From positions 124,001 to 188,000 of the forward strand of contig NZ_CP019331.1 of assembly GCF_002163835.1 (NCBI RefSeq): DNA of 64,000 nucleotides, read 5' to 3'. Position numbers and translations under genes: made by a program. Each line of letters starts with the position of its first letter. Within the stretch, counting starts at the first letter, position 1. The notes beneath the pieces were generated by a model. It did no database searches. It had not been told where the DNA came from and saw only the letters and a program-made list of their open reading frames with translations. Origin of the DNA: Polaribacter sp. SA4-10. Its GTDB lineage: Bacteria > Bacteroidota > Bacteroidia > Flavobacteriales > Flavobacteriaceae. This document shows, piece by piece, positions 49,711 to 58,992 of the stretch.

Positions 49711-51369
49711 ATGAAAAATATCATTTTTATTATCAGTTTAATAGCTTTTATTAGCTGTCAAGAAAAAACATCAACAAAAAAAATAGTAAAAAAGATGGAA
49801 GCTAAAGAGTTTGTTTGGGAAGGAGCAAATATCTATTTCTTGCTAACAGATCGTTTTAATAACGGAGACACCTCTAATGATATCAATTTTGATAGAACTA
49901 AAGAAGCAGGTAAATTACGTGGTTTTGAAGGTGGAGATATTAAAGGAATTACTCATAAAATAAAAGAAGGATATTTTACTAAATTAGGAATTAATGCCAT
50001 TTGGATGACGCCAATTGTAGAGCAAATTCATGGTGAAACGGATGAAGGAACTGGCTTATCTTATGGGTATCATGGTTATTGGACAAAAGATTGGACAAAT
50101 ATTGACCCAAATTACGGTACTAAAGAAGACTTAAAAGAATTGGTTGCAATTGCACATAAAAATGGAATTAGAGTTCTGTTAGATGCTGTTATAAACCATA
50201 CAGGCCCTGTTACAGAAAAAGACCCTGTTTGGCCTAGTGATTGGGTTAGAACTGGGCCTCAGTGTAAATATGATAATTATGAAAATACAATTAAATGTAC
50301 ACTTGTAAAAAACTTACCAGATATTAAAACAGAAAGCAATGAAAATGTAGCATTGCCACCTCAATTAATTAAAAAATGGAAAGCAGAAGGACGTTATGAG
50401 CAAGAAGTAAAAGAGTTAGATGCCTTTTTTGAAAGAACAGGACACCCTAGAGCGCCACGTTTTTACATTATGAAATGGTTGACTGATTATATTACAGAAT
50501 TCGGAATTGATGGTTATAGAGTTGATACGGTGAAACATACAGAAGAATTTGTGTGGCAAGAATTTAAGCAAGAATGTGATTTTTCTTTTGCAGAATACAA
50601 AAAAAATAACGCTGATAAAGTGTTAGATAATAACAATTTTTACTTGGTTGGCGAAGTGTATAATTATGAGATTTCTCATGGAAAAGCATATGATTTTGGG
50701 AACAAGAAAGTTAATTATTTTGATAAAGCATTTAATAGTTTAATAAATTTTGAAATTAAATGGAATGCAAAACAAATGACTGAAAAAGAGGTGTTTTATA
50801 AATATGATACCATTCTTCAAAACGATTTAAAAGGATATGGAGTATTAAACTATATGACGTCTCATGATGATGGGCAGCCTTTTGATAAACAGAGAAAAAT
50901 GCCTTATAAAACGGCAACGATGCTGTTATTAACTCCAGGAGCTTCACAAGTATATTATGGAGATGAATCTGCAAGAGATTTAACAATTAAAGGATCAGTT
51001 GGTGATGCAACTTTACGTTCTTTTATGAATTGGGATGATATTCAGAATAATACTAAAACAAAAAATATTCTAAATTATTGGCAAAAATTAGGGCAGTTTA
51101 GAGCAAATCATATGGCTGTTGGAGCTGGAAAACATCAATTAATTTCTGAAGAGAATGGATTGGTTTTCTCTAGAGTTAGAAATATTGATAAAGTAGTAAT
51201 CGGTCTTAATTTGCCAAAAGGAAATAAAGAAATTAATGTTTCTTCAATCTTTAAGAATGGTGATAAAGTAAATGACTTTTACTCGAATCAAACGATAGAA
51301 GTTAAAAATGGTAAAGTAACTTTTATGTCAAAAGATACTGTTGTTTTGTTAGAAAAGAGATTACTGTAG
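49711..51369 (+). CDS. GH13 alpha-amylase-type lipoprotein
   Basis: 552 residues. Lipobox FISC (Cys16). IYFLLTDRFNNGDTSND, RVLLDAVINHTGP, Asp in DGYRVDTVKHTEE (near 270), Glu in LVGEVYNYE (near 313) and MTSHDDGQPF (near 386). Resembles periplasmic alpha-amylases such as MalS. Last gene of the rightward glucan operon, 16 bp after the preceding GH13 gene. Confidence 0.9.
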   Translation: MKNIIFIISLIAFISCQEKTSTKKIVKKMEAKEFVWEGANIYFLLTDRFNNGDTSNDINFDRTKEAGKLRGFEGGDIKGITHKIKEGYFTKLGINAIWMTPIVEQIHGETDEGTGLSYGYHGYWTKDWTNIDPNYGTKEDLKELVAIAHKNGIRVLLDAVINHTGPVTEKDPVWPSDWVRTGPQCKYDNYENTIKCTLVKNLPDIKTESNENVALPPQLIKKWKAEGRYEQEVKELDAFFERTGHPRAPRFYIMKWLTDYITEFGIDGYRVDTVKHTEEFVWQEFKQECDFSFAEYKKNNADKVLDNNNFYLVGEVYNYEISHGKAYDFGNKKVNYFDKAFNSLINFEIKWNAKQMTEKEVFYKYDTILQNDLKGYGVLNYMTSHDDGQPFDKQRKMPYKTATMLLLTPGASQVYYGDESARDLTIKGSVGDATLRSFMNWDDIQNNTKTKNILNYWQKLGQFRANHMAVGAGKHQLISEENGLVFSRVRNIDKVVIGLNLPKGNKEINVSSIFKNGDKVNDFYSNQTIEVKNGKVTFMSKDTVVLLEKRLL

Positions 51370-51395
51370 ATTTCAATCTTTTAGATGTAAATATT

Positions 51396-51482
51396 ATGTC
51401 TGAAGCTGATGTTACTTTTGATTATGATAAAATTGAAAGTCAGACAAAAAATGCTTTAGACCTTATTAAGTCTCTGAAATAG
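51396..51482 (+). other. 28-codon ORF, possible gene remnant
   Basis: ATG at 51,396 opens MSEADVTFDYDKIESQTKNA and ends LDLIKSLK-stop; the frame is open further upstream without a start. It reads like the C-terminal end of a lost gene rather than an independent one. Confidence 0.25.
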
Positions 51483-51506
51483 TATTATTTTTAACAAAAA
51501 ATATAC

Positions 51507-51545
51507 AAAACCTTTCAATATTTTTTATTGAGGGGTTTCTTTTTT
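51507..51545 (+). terminator. Terminator ending the glucan operon, directly before the EamA gene
   Basis: AAAACCTTTCAATA-TTTTT-TATTGAGGGGTTT followed by CTTTTTT. Its T-run ends 2 bp before the ATG of the EamA gene. Confidence 0.7.
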
Positions 51546-51547
51546 CT

Positions 51548-52390
51548 ATGAAAAACAATAAGGCAATTTTTTATATGATTTTTAGCGTAATGGCATTTGC
51601 TATTATGAATGCATTCGTAAAATATTTAACAGCATTTAATGTGTATCAGATTGTTTTTTTTAGATCTGTTGGTACACTTGCTTTTACAATTCCATTAATT
51701 TTAAAATATAGAATACCCATTTTAGGAACACATAAAAAGTTGTTATTTATTAGGGGTTTAATTGGTGTTATTTCTTTAACCTGCTTTTTTGAGTCCTTAA
51801 ATTATTTAGCAGTTGGTACCGCTGTTTCTTTAAGATACACATCACCAATATTTGCTGCTATTTTTTCTTTAATTTTCTTAAAAGAAAAGATTAAACCTAT
51901 ACAATGGCTGCTATTTGTTTTCGCTTTTATTGGGGTTTTAATTATAAAAGGATTTGGAATAGATGTAAATACAATAGGTCTTTTATTAGTAATTATATCT
52001 GCTCTTTTTTTAGGTTTAATATTTGTAGTTATTCGTAAGATTGGCAACAAAGAACATCCATTAGTTATTATTAATTATTTTATGGTGATGGCTTTTGTTT
52101 TTGGAGGATTTATGTCTATCAATTACTGGAAAAATCCTACTTTATTAGAATGGTTATTGTTATCAAGTTTGGGGGTATTTGGCTATATAGGTCAGTTATA
52201 TATGACAAAAGCTTTTCAACTACATGAAACAAATGTTATTGCGCCACTTAAATACTTAGAAGTTGTTTTTATGATTATTATTGGCGCAACTTGGTTTGGT
52301 GAAATATATAATCTATGGACTTTGTTAGGAGTATTCCTTATTCTATTAGGGTTAATTTATAATATCTATTTAAAAAGAAAAAAGGGATAA
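51548..52390 (+). CDS. EamA/DMT-family transporter
   Basis: 280 residues with ten predicted helices in two EamA repeats (AIFYMIFSVMAFAIMNAFVKYL first; LIFVVIRKIGNKEHPLVIINYFMVM starts the second). Closest to the S-adenosylmethionine/drug-metabolite exporters of the family; substrate unknown. The start at 51,548 fits relatives, but the terminator hairpin immediately before it leaves no room for a normal leader. Confidence 0.85.
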   Translation: MKNNKAIFYMIFSVMAFAIMNAFVKYLTAFNVYQIVFFRSVGTLAFTIPLILKYRIPILGTHKKLLFIRGLIGVISLTCFFESLNYLAVGTAVSLRYTSPIFAAIFSLIFLKEKIKPIQWLLFVFAFIGVLIIKGFGIDVNTIGLLLVIISALFLGLIFVVIRKIGNKEHPLVIINYFMVMAFVFGGFMSINYWKNPTLLEWLLLSSLGVFGYIGQLYMTKAFQLHETNVIAPLKYLEVVFMIIIGATWFGEIYNLWTLLGVFLILLGLIYNIYLKRKKG

Positions 52391-52403
52391 TAATAGTATT
52401 TTT

Positions 52404-52434
52404 AATGAAGTAAAAAAGACTTTTTTACTTCATT
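52404..52434. terminator. Bidirectional terminator between EamA and lipA
   Basis: AATGAAGTAAAAAAG / CTTTTTTACTTCATT, a near-perfect stem between two convergent genes. Confidence 0.8.
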
Positions 52435-52439
52435 AAAAA

Positions 52440-53309
52440 TTATTTTGCATGTTTATGTGCTTTATAAGAAGAGCGCACTAAAGGGCCACTTTCTACATAC
52501 ATAAAGCCCATTTCTAAGCCTATGGTTTCATATTTTTTAAACTGTTCTGGTGTTACAAATTCCTTCAAAGGTAAATGTTTCTTAGAGGGCTGTAAATATT
52601 GCCCAATTGTAATGATATCGCAATTTACTTCACGTAAATCTTTCATTGTTTGCAGTACTTCTTCTTCTGTCTCTCCCAAACCTAGCATCAAACCAGTTTT
52701 AGTTCTCATTCCGTTTTCTTTTAGGTATTTTAAAACGCCTAAACTTCTATCGTATTTTGCTTGAATTCTAACCTCTCGCGTTAATCTTCTTACAGTTTCC
52801 ATATTATGAGAAACTACTTCTGGGTGCACTGCTATTACTCTATCTATTTGCTTGGTGTTTCCTTGAAAATCTGGAATTAAAGTCTCTAAAGTTGTGGTTG
52901 GGTTTGCTCTTCGAATTGCATCTACAGTTTCTGCCCAGATAATAGAACCACCATCTTTTAAATCATCTCTATCTACAGAAGTAATTACAGCATGCTTAAT
53001 GCTCATCAGTTTTATAGAACGTGCTACTTTTTCTGGTTCATCCCATTCAACCGTTTCTGGTCTACCTGTTTTTACACCACAAAAACCACAAGAACGTGTA
53101 CAAATGTTACCAAGAATCATAAATGTTGCAGTTCCTTCTCCCCAACATTCACCCATATTAGGACAACTACCACTTGCGCAAATAGTGTTTAATTTATATT
53201 TATCTACCAAACTTCTAAGTTCTGTATATTTTTTACCCACAGGTAATTTTACACGCAACCATTTTGGTTTTTTTGGTCTTTCAGGAAGTACTAAAGTTTC
53301 TATTGCCAT
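52440..53309 (-). CDS. lipA: Lipoyl synthase
   Basis: 289 residues. The auxiliary 4Fe-4S cluster cysteines are in [12 protein letters not shown] (Cys44, 49, 55) and the radical-SAM cluster in CTRSCGFC (Cys70, 74, 77). [15 protein letters not shown] and [11 protein letters not shown] are further family blocks, and RSSYKAHKH closes the protein. It inserts two sulphur atoms into octanoyl chains of lipoate-dependent enzymes. Confidence 0.97.
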   Translation of the reverse strand: MAIETLVLPERPKKPKWLRVKLPVGKKYTELRSLVDKYKLNTICASGSCPNMGECWGEGTATFMILGNICTRSCGFCGVKTGRPETVEWDEPEKVARSIKLMSIKHAVITSVDRDDLKDGGSIIWAETVDAIRRANPTTTLETLIPDFQGNTKQIDRVIAVHPEVVSHNMETVRRLTREVRIQAKYDRSLGVLKYLKENGMRTKTGLMLGLGETEEEVLQTMKDLREVNCDIITIGQYLQPSKKHLPLKEFVTPEQFKKYETIGLEMGFMYVESGPLVRSSYKAHKHAK

Positions 53310-53328
53310 TGTTCACTAAATTAAAGTG

Positions 53329-53336
53329 CAAAGATA
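53329..53336 (-). promoter_or_regulatory. -7 box of lipA
   Basis: On the minus strand TATCTTTG, exact to TAnnTTTG, 20 bp before the ATG. Confidence 0.65.
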
Positions 53337-53348
53337 CAAAGGAAAGAT

Positions 53349-54569
53349 TTAAATACTTGTTAAAAACCAAACACTAAAACCAAAAAGAAATAAAATACCA
53401 ACGATACTTAAAGTTTTCAAGTAAATTCCTGGTTGATGCTCTTTAGGAGTATGTTTTCCGGTGATTAAACTATAATTTAGAATCGCGTAAAAAGGTGCTG
53501 TTAAAAAAGATAAAATTGTAGCAATTTTAATCATGATTCCCATATCATTCATAAAATATTGTAGAATAATAACTGTGCCAATAAATAAGAAAATAATCCA
53601 AAACCAATAATTAAATTTTGTTTTTTTATCAAATAATAGATTTGTAGTTTTTGTCATTGCTCTTGGAGAAGCATCAAGAGTTGTTATTGTAGTGCTAAAC
53701 ATCGTTGTAAAAGCTGCAACAGCTATAAAAATGTAAGAAAATTCCCCTAAATTTTTGGTGTATAAATTTACAAGTTGTGATGCAAAAACACCCCCTTTAT
53801 TAGAGAATGTTTCTCCAGAGTTATACATTACAAATGCACCTAAAAGAACAAAACAAAGTCCCAAAAACAATGTACCTACATAGCCAATATTAAAATCGAA
53901 AAGAGCCTCTTTTGGTTTTATTTTCTGAAAAGTATTTTTGTTTTTTTCTACTGTCCAAATAGAATGCCAAATAGAAATATCTAAAGGAGCAGGCATCCAC
54001 CCTAAAAAAGCAATTAAAAAAGTAAGTTCTACTGCACCAGATGGTAGTATTTGAGTAACATCAAAAGCTTCTTTTGTGCTAAATAAAGCTACAGAAACTG
54101 CAATTACTGTAGTAATTGTTAAGGTAATAATAATGTACTTCATTAAATTATCTAACAATTTATATTTTCCAATCAATAAAATAATAACGCTAATAATTAG
54201 TATAATTATAGACCAGATTACCAAGTCATCTGTAAAACCAAAAAGTTGCGAAGCCAAACCAGCAGTAACAATTGTAACTGCAGCTTGTATGGTAAACATT
54301 GTGGCAAAATTTAAAATATAATAGGTTATTAAAACACCTTTGCCTAGTTTTCTATAACCATCTAATAATGTTTCTCCTGTTGCAGCTGCATAACGTGGCC
54401 CAAATTGAAAAAATGGATACTTAAATAAATGTACTAATAATAACGCCCAAATTAATCCAAAACCAAACTCTGCTCCAGCTCTTGTAGATTGCACCAAGTG
54501 TGAAACACCAATGGCTGCTCCTGCAAATAATAATCCTGGACCTAAAGAATGAAGTAATGATCTTTTCAT
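53349..54569 (-). CDS. Nramp-like transporter lacking canonical metal-site motifs
   Basis: 406 residues, about 11 helices, Nramp superfamily. The opening helix reads GPGLLFAGAAIGVSHLVQST where true Nramp proteins have the metal-binding DPGN, and helix 6 reads LGWMPAPLDISIWHS where the MPH motif is expected. So the ligands Asp and Asn of helix 1 and the His of helix 6 are missing, and Mn/Fe transport by the usual site is doubtful. Overlaps the sigma-factor gene stop/start by 4 bp (shared operon with sigma and glycosyltransferase). Confidence 0.8.
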   Translation of the reverse strand: MKRSLLHSLGPGLLFAGAAIGVSHLVQSTRAGAEFGFGLIWALLLVHLFKYPFFQFGPRYAAATGETLLDGYRKLGKGVLITYYILNFATMFTIQAAVTIVTAGLASQLFGFTDDLVIWSIIILIISVIILLIGKYKLLDNLMKYIIITLTITTVIAVSVALFSTKEAFDVTQILPSGAVELTFLIAFLGWMPAPLDISIWHSIWTVEKNKNTFQKIKPKEALFDFNIGYVGTLFLGLCFVLLGAFVMYNSGETFSNKGGVFASQLVNLYTKNLGEFSYIFIAVAAFTTMFSTTITTLDASPRAMTKTTNLLFDKKTKFNYWFWIIFLFIGTVIILQYFMNDMGIMIKIATILSFLTAPFYAILNYSLITGKHTPKEHQPGIYLKTLSIVGILFLFGFSVWFLTSI

Positions 54570-55132
54570 GAAGACTTTTTAATTATTTCTGCTAATAATT
54601 TTTTTGCCCGTAATAATTTTACTTTTACGTTACTCATAGGCTCATTTATTTGAGTAGAGATTTCTTTGTAACTCAATTCTTGAAAATAGCGTAACTGTAT
54701 CACTTCTTGATATTTAGGTTTTAACTGCTTAATGTCTCGTAATAATTTAGCTAAGTTTTGTTCTGTAATAATTTTATCTTCAGGCGTGGGGCTTTCATCT
54801 ATGACCAAATAAACTTTATCTTCTTGTTCTCTTGAAGTTTCAAAAGAAATAGAAGCATTTTTTTTTCGTAATAAATCGATATGAACATTTTTAGAAATTG
54901 CAATTAACCAAGTTTTGAAAACATACTTTTCATCAAAAGAATTAATTTTATCAAAAGCTTTAGAAAATGTTTGAATAGTAATATCTTCAGCATCGTTCTC
55001 GCTTTTTGTTTTTTTAAGTTGATAATTATAAACATCTCCCCAAAAAGTACTTAACAAAAAACGAAAAGCAGATTGATTTCCACTTTTTGCTTTACTAATA
55101 TTTATTTCAAGTTTTTTATCGCTTATTTCCAA
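54566..55132 (-). CDS. ECF-type RNA polymerase sigma factor
   Basis: 188 residues. Region 2: AFRFLLSTFWGDVYNYQLKKTKSENDAEDITIQTFSKAF; region 4: IKQLKPKYQEVIQLRYFQELSYKEISTQINEPMSNVKVKLLRAKKLL. No anti-sigma gene is adjacent. It overlaps the upstream glycosyltransferase gene by 10 bp and the downstream Nramp-like gene by 4 bp. Confidence 0.92.
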   Translation of the reverse strand: MEISDKKLEINISKAKSGNQSAFRFLLSTFWGDVYNYQLKKTKSENDAEDITIQTFSKAFDKINSFDEKYVFKTWLIAISKNVHIDLLRKKNASISFETSREQEDKVYLVIDESPTPEDKIITEQNLAKLLRDIKQLKPKYQEVIQLRYFQELSYKEISTQINEPMSNVKVKLLRAKKLLAEIIKKSS

Positions 55133-56226
55133 TGATTAGGTTTTGAGTACAAATTAACTATAAATATAGTAAACTGAAACAATAATAACCCAATTTCTAA
55201 AAAAGGTAAATAATAAATAAGTTGAGGTTCTTTTAGTTTTCTAGTTGAAAAACCGATTACTAGAAATTGAACTAAAAAGTAAGCTAAAACTATGGGTAAC
55301 ATTATTTTCCAAGGATACAAGAAAAATAATATAGTTGATAAAAGGTAGAATAATACTTTAGAAATAAAAAATAATCCTAAAAAGAGTTGATGCTTAAATT
55401 TGTAATGATTGGCTGTAGAAATATGTCTTCTTTTTTGTCTAAACCACTCATTAAAAGATTTTGGAGCTTCTGAAACTGTAAAACTATTTTCTGAAGTACA
55501 AATTGTAGTGTTTTTATTATTTGCTGCATCTTGTATAAATAAATCATCATCACCAGATTTTATATGCATGTGATTTATAAAACCTTTTACATTAAAAAAT
55601 TCTGATTTTTTATACGCTAAATTTCTACCAACTGCCATATAAGGAGACCCTATTTTAGCATAACTAAAATATTGAATTGCCGTTAACAAGGTTTCAAAAC
55701 GTACAAATAAATTAACAAGCTTATTTTCTTTCTTGTATTTTCCATATCCAAGAATAATTGTTTTTTCTTGAGAGAATTTATTGTTGATTTCAGCAATCCA
55801 AGATTTAGAAACAGGTTTGCAATCTGCATCAGTAAAAAGAAGATGCTCGTTTTTAGCACCCTTTATTCCTAAGCTAAGTGCGTATTTTTTGTTTCCCCAG
55901 AAAGCTTCAATATTTTTTACATCAATAATTTTTATGTTCGAATTTTTCTTCTGAAAATTTTTCATAACTTCTAATGTATTATCAGAAGATGCGTCATTTA
56001 TTAAAACTATTTCGAAATTGTAGTAGTCTTGTTTTAGTATTGAAGGAATAAATTTTTTCAGGTTTTGTGCTTCATTTTTTGCACAAACAATTACAGAAAT
56101 AGGGTGTTGAACCTCTTCTGTCTTAGACTTTTTTTTATCAAAAAGAAAGGCAGAGAAAACAAGAGAATATAGTGTCTGAATTACCGTAAAAACTACAAAA
56201 GAGTAGAAGAGAACAGATAAAATCAT
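55123..56226 (-). CDS. GT2 family glycosyltransferase, membrane-bound
   Basis: 367 residues. One N-terminal helix, then a GT-A domain: ISVIVCAKNEAQNLKKFI, VLINDASSDNT, LLFTDADCKP (DxD metal motif) and FNEWFRQKRRH (acceptor-side QxxRW-like QKRRH). Two or three C-terminal helices (LFLGLFFISKVLFYLLSTILFFL; ILPFLEIGLLLFQFTIFI). Family adds sugars to lipids or polymers; acceptor unknown. First gene of the sigma/Nramp-like operon. Confidence 0.88.
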   Translation of the reverse strand: MILSVLFYSFVVFTVIQTLYSLVFSAFLFDKKKSKTEEVQHPISVIVCAKNEAQNLKKFIPSILKQDYYNFEIVLINDASSDNTLEVMKNFQKKNSNIKIIDVKNIEAFWGNKKYALSLGIKGAKNEHLLFTDADCKPVSKSWIAEINNKFSQEKTIILGYGKYKKENKLVNLFVRFETLLTAIQYFSYAKIGSPYMAVGRNLAYKKSEFFNVKGFINHMHIKSGDDDLFIQDAANNKNTTICTSENSFTVSEAPKSFNEWFRQKRRHISTANHYKFKHQLFLGLFFISKVLFYLLSTILFFLYPWKIMLPIVLAYFLVQFLVIGFSTRKLKEPQLIYYLPFLEIGLLLFQFTIFIVNLYSKPNHWK

Positions 56227-56239
56227 TCAGTAAGAAAAA

Positions 56240-56443
56240 TTATTTATGTTCAGGTTCTGCACAAGAATCAAACTGTTCTGGTGATTTTCCACAAAAACCA
56301 CAAGACTCACCAGTTTCATTTAACATAGGATTTTGACTTGCACAAGTACCAGCAAATTTTCCATCTTTTTTTGCCCAAATTTTAATAGCAATTCCGGCTA
56401 CACCAAGTGCTAATAAACCTATTGTAAGAAGTAATAATTTCAT
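56240..56443 (-). CDS. Small membrane protein with cysteine-rich tail
   Basis: 67 residues: one helix (LLLLTIGLLALGVAGIAIKIW) then KDGKFAGTCASQNPMLNE-TGESCGFCGKSPEQFDSCAEPEHK with four cysteines. Widespread in Flavobacteriaceae without known function. Preceded by TATCTTTG (56,461-56,468, minus strand), 13 bp before the next gene of the same strand. Confidence 0.7.
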   Translation of the reverse strand: MKLLLLTIGLLALGVAGIAIKIWAKKDGKFAGTCASQNPMLNETGESCGFCGKSPEQFDSCAEPEHK

Positions 56444-56460
56444 ATTTAAAAATTAGAATA

Positions 56461-56468
56461 CAAAGATA
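56461..56468 (-). promoter_or_regulatory. -7 box of the small membrane protein gene
   Basis: Minus-strand TATCTTTG, 18 bp before the ATG; may drive the glycosyltransferase, sigma factor and Nramp-like genes as well. Confidence 0.6.
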
Positions 56469-56643
56469 CAAATTCCTATTGTTTTAAGAGAAATCTCCTT
56501 GAAATATTTGCATAGCAACTTTTTTTTTTTAGTGTAATATAAGTGAAGTCTTTAAAAGAAAAAGCACCTAATATATTTTGTAAACTAGTTAAATATTTTG
56601 TTCATCTGCTTTTTTTCGTATGTTTACTTTTTTAAAATAATAC

Positions 56644-57222
56644 TTGAAAGAACAACATTTTATAGACGAATTAATTAAAGGGAAACAAGCTGCCTATAGT
56701 CAACTTTTAGAGGACTATCAGCAGAAAGTTTTTGGTACCTGTATTTCTTTTATTCCTAATAAGGAAGATGCAGAAGATGTAGCACAAGAAGTTTTCTTAG
56801 AAATTTTTAAATCTATAAAAAAGTTTAAAGGAGATTCAAAACTATCTACTTGGATTTATAAAATTGCGACTAATAAATGTTTAGAATTTATTAGAAAAAA
56901 GAACTCAAAAAAACGTTTTGCGTTTATGCAAACTATCTTTGGGAATGAAATTCCTATAGATAAAACAAGTTATTTTACAGAAGTAAATCATCCAGGAGTT
57001 TTATTAGAGAATAAAGAAAAATCTACAATAATTTTTAAAGCGATAAACACTTTATCAGAAAGTCAAAGAGTGGTTTTTACGTTAGCTAAAGTAGATGGAA
57101 AGAGCTACCAAGAAATAGTTGAAATTACTGGTAGAAGTTTATCATCTGTAGAGTCTTTGATGTTTAGAGCTAAGAAAAATTTGCAAGAGAAGTTAGAAGA
57201 TTTTTATAAAAATGAAAATTAG
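56644..57222 (+). CDS. ECF-type RNA polymerase sigma factor
   Basis: 192 residues starting at TTG. Region 2: YSQLLEDYQQKVFGTCISFIPNKEDAEDVAQEVFLEIFKSI, then STWIYKIATNKCLEFIRKK; region 4: LSESQRVVFTLAKVDGKSYQEIVEITGRSLSSVESLMFRAKKNLQ. Heads an operon with a small membrane protein and a Spy-like protein, a pattern seen in metal or envelope-stress modules. Confidence 0.9.
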   Translation: MKEQHFIDELIKGKQAAYSQLLEDYQQKVFGTCISFIPNKEDAEDVAQEVFLEIFKSIKKFKGDSKLSTWIYKIATNKCLEFIRKKNSKKRFAFMQTIFGNEIPIDKTSYFTEVNHPGVLLENKEKSTIIFKAINTLSESQRVVFTLAKVDGKSYQEIVEITGRSLSSVESLMFRAKKNLQEKLEDFYKNEN

Positions 57223-57285
57223 ACACAAGTTTTTAAAAGAATTTGCATCTATATAACTATAGATTGTTTTTAGAACAAAATAAAA

Positions 57286-57594
57286 ATGAAGAACAAAGAA
57301 TATATAAACCAACAAGTAGAAGGCACTTTTAAAGTGTTAGATACCATTGAAAAAGTTGATGTAAATCACTTTTTTAAGCACAAAGTATTACAGAAATTAC
57401 AAGAAAAAGAAGCGTATAAAATTACATTTAGCTGGTTGTCTCCGCAATTACAATTAGCAACTTTAGGTATGGTAGTGTTTTTAAATGTAAGTGCGATATT
57501 ATACGCATTTTCAATAAATACTACAGATACAAGTTTAGAAACTTTTGCTCAAGAATATAGTCTATACACAGAAACAAATTCTATTTTAAATTAA
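57286..57594 (+). CDS. Small membrane protein, possible anti-sigma factor
   Basis: 102 residues. The first 60 are hydrophilic and helical (EGTFKVLDTIEKVDVNHFFKHKVLQKLQEKE); one membrane helix follows (LQLATLGMVVFLNVSAILYAFS), then a 25-residue outer tail. Position after the sigma-factor gene suggests an anti-sigma role, but the zinc-binding HxxxCxxC motif is absent. Confidence 0.65.
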   Translation: MKNKEYINQQVEGTFKVLDTIEKVDVNHFFKHKVLQKLQEKEAYKITFSWLSPQLQLATLGMVVFLNVSAILYAFSINTTDTSLETFAQEYSLYTETNSILN

Positions 57595-57599
57595 AAGGT

Positions 57600-58088
57600 A
57601 TGAAATCAAAATTACTACCAATTTTACTTATTCTTTTAGTCGTATTAAATGGTGTTTTAATTTTTATGTTAATTAATAAACCACACGAAAAACAAAGACA
57701 ACATCCAGAAAGAAATTTTTTAACAGCACAGTTGCAATTTTCTGATGCTCAAAAAGAACAGTTTTTAAAATTAGACATTAAGCATAGAGATGCTATGATA
57801 GCTATTGAAGAAAAAATAAAAGAGCAAAAAGATGTTTTATTTAGTTCTTTTTATAAAGAAAATTTTAATTCAGATTCTTTAACAAATAAGATTGGGTTTT
57901 TAGAAGGGACAAAAGAAGCAGAGTTATTTCGTTTTTTCTATAAAGTAAGAAAATTATGTACTTCAGATCAAGCCCAAAAGTTTGATGAAATTATTATAAA
58001 TGCTTTAAGAGGAGGAGAAGGTAGACCGCCCAATGGAGGTAATATGCCACCTCCACCTAAAGAAGGGGTACATCATTCACCAAGATAG
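57600..58088 (+). CDS. Spy/CpxP-like periplasmic protein
   Basis: 162 residues. One N-terminal membrane anchor (LLPILLILLVVLNGVLIFMLI) and a helical domain LQFSDAQKEQFLKLDIKHRDAMIAIEEKIKEQK...CTSDQAQKFDEII of the LTxxQ-type (heavy-metal resistance/CpxP) fold. The tail is Pro/Gly-rich (GGEGRPPNGGNMPPPP). It may sense or bind metal or misfolded proteins and feed back on the sigma factor two genes upstream (6-bp gap). Confidence 0.75.
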   Translation: MKSKLLPILLILLVVLNGVLIFMLINKPHEKQRQHPERNFLTAQLQFSDAQKEQFLKLDIKHRDAMIAIEEKIKEQKDVLFSSFYKENFNSDSLTNKIGFLEGTKEAELFRFFYKVRKLCTSDQAQKFDEIIINALRGGEGRPPNGGNMPPPPKEGVHHSPR

Positions 58089-58111
58089 GTGTTCTCATTT
58101 TATAGCAGTAC

Positions 58112-58146
58112 AAAAGCTCTTTTAATTCATTAAAAGAGCTTTTTTG
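58112..58146 (+). terminator. Terminator of the sigma/Spy operon
   Basis: AAAAGCTCTTTTAAT / ATTAAAAGAGCTTTTTT, strong stem plus T-run, 24 bp after the stop. Confidence 0.9.
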
Positions 58147-58258
58147 TTTATTGAAAATAGTACTAAAAAGCAATAACTGAATTTTAAAAAAAAATAAAAC
58201 GCAAGTTTTATTAAAAACGAGCATCTAAAGATTAAAGACTAATTAAAAAATAAAATCA

Positions 58259-58990
58259 ATGAAAATTAATTTATTAAAAGCATCTTTTATAGGGATACTT
58301 ATTTTATCAATTACCTATTCTTGTAGTTCCTCAGAAACAGAAATAGAAGAAGAGGTAACAACAACTTTACATGCTGCTTATGCATCGTTTAATGCGGAAG
58401 CAACTACTATTTATATAGATGGTTCTAATGTTGTCATAGAAACTACAGGTTTACCAGATCATGATACGTCTTATTGGGGTGTAGGAAATGATGGGTATAT
58501 TGAAGAAGATATTGATGAAACACCAAGTATAATGAGTAGTAATAATAATGCAGTAACAATTACTGTAGATGCGACTCCTAATTTAACAGGAAATACTATT
58601 TCTACAGATTTTAATACTATTGGTATTGCCGTAAGTGGAGCATCTATTTTTAACGATCAAGAAGGAGGAGGAGCTTTAGATGCTGCTGCTGCAAGTTTAG
58701 ATTGGACTGGAGCTCATATTGGACCAGGAGTATATCATTATCATTTAGAACCAAAAGCATTTACAGATGACGATGAAAACTTAGTTGGTGTTTTATTAGA
58801 TGGTGTATTTTTATACGGAAGAAAATGTAATTCAACAGGCACTTATCCATCAGGTTTAGATGCTTCTGGTGGTCATACAACTACAACACAACATACTACG
58901 GAAGCAGAATATCATTACCATATAATTAATGAATTGTATTCTAATACAGGTTCTTATATTGCATTTGAAGGACCTTATCAAGGTTACTAA
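58259..58990 (+). CDS. YHYH-domain lipoprotein
   Basis: 243 residues. Lipobox TYSC (Cys22). GVYHYHLEPKAFTDDDENLVGVLLDGVFLYGRKC and AEYHYHIINELY carry the two YHYH motifs that name this family; the histidines probably bind a metal. Function unknown. It starts an operon with MORN and SCO genes, which fits a copper-related role (inference). Confidence 0.88.
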   Translation: MKINLLKASFIGILILSITYSCSSSETEIEEEVTTTLHAAYASFNAEATTIYIDGSNVVIETTGLPDHDTSYWGVGNDGYIEEDIDETPSIMSSNNNAVTITVDATPNLTGNTISTDFNTIGIAVSGASIFNDQEGGGALDAAAASLDWTGAHIGPGVYHYHLEPKAFTDDDENLVGVLLDGVFLYGRKCNSTGTYPSGLDASGGHTTTTQHTTEAEYHYHIINELYSNTGSYIAFEGPYQGY

Positions 58991-58992
58991 GA

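Noticed and set aside
57286..57594. Classical zinc anti-sigma factor
   Set aside because: The single membrane helix and position fit, but the HxxxCxxC motif is missing, so only a tentative call was made.
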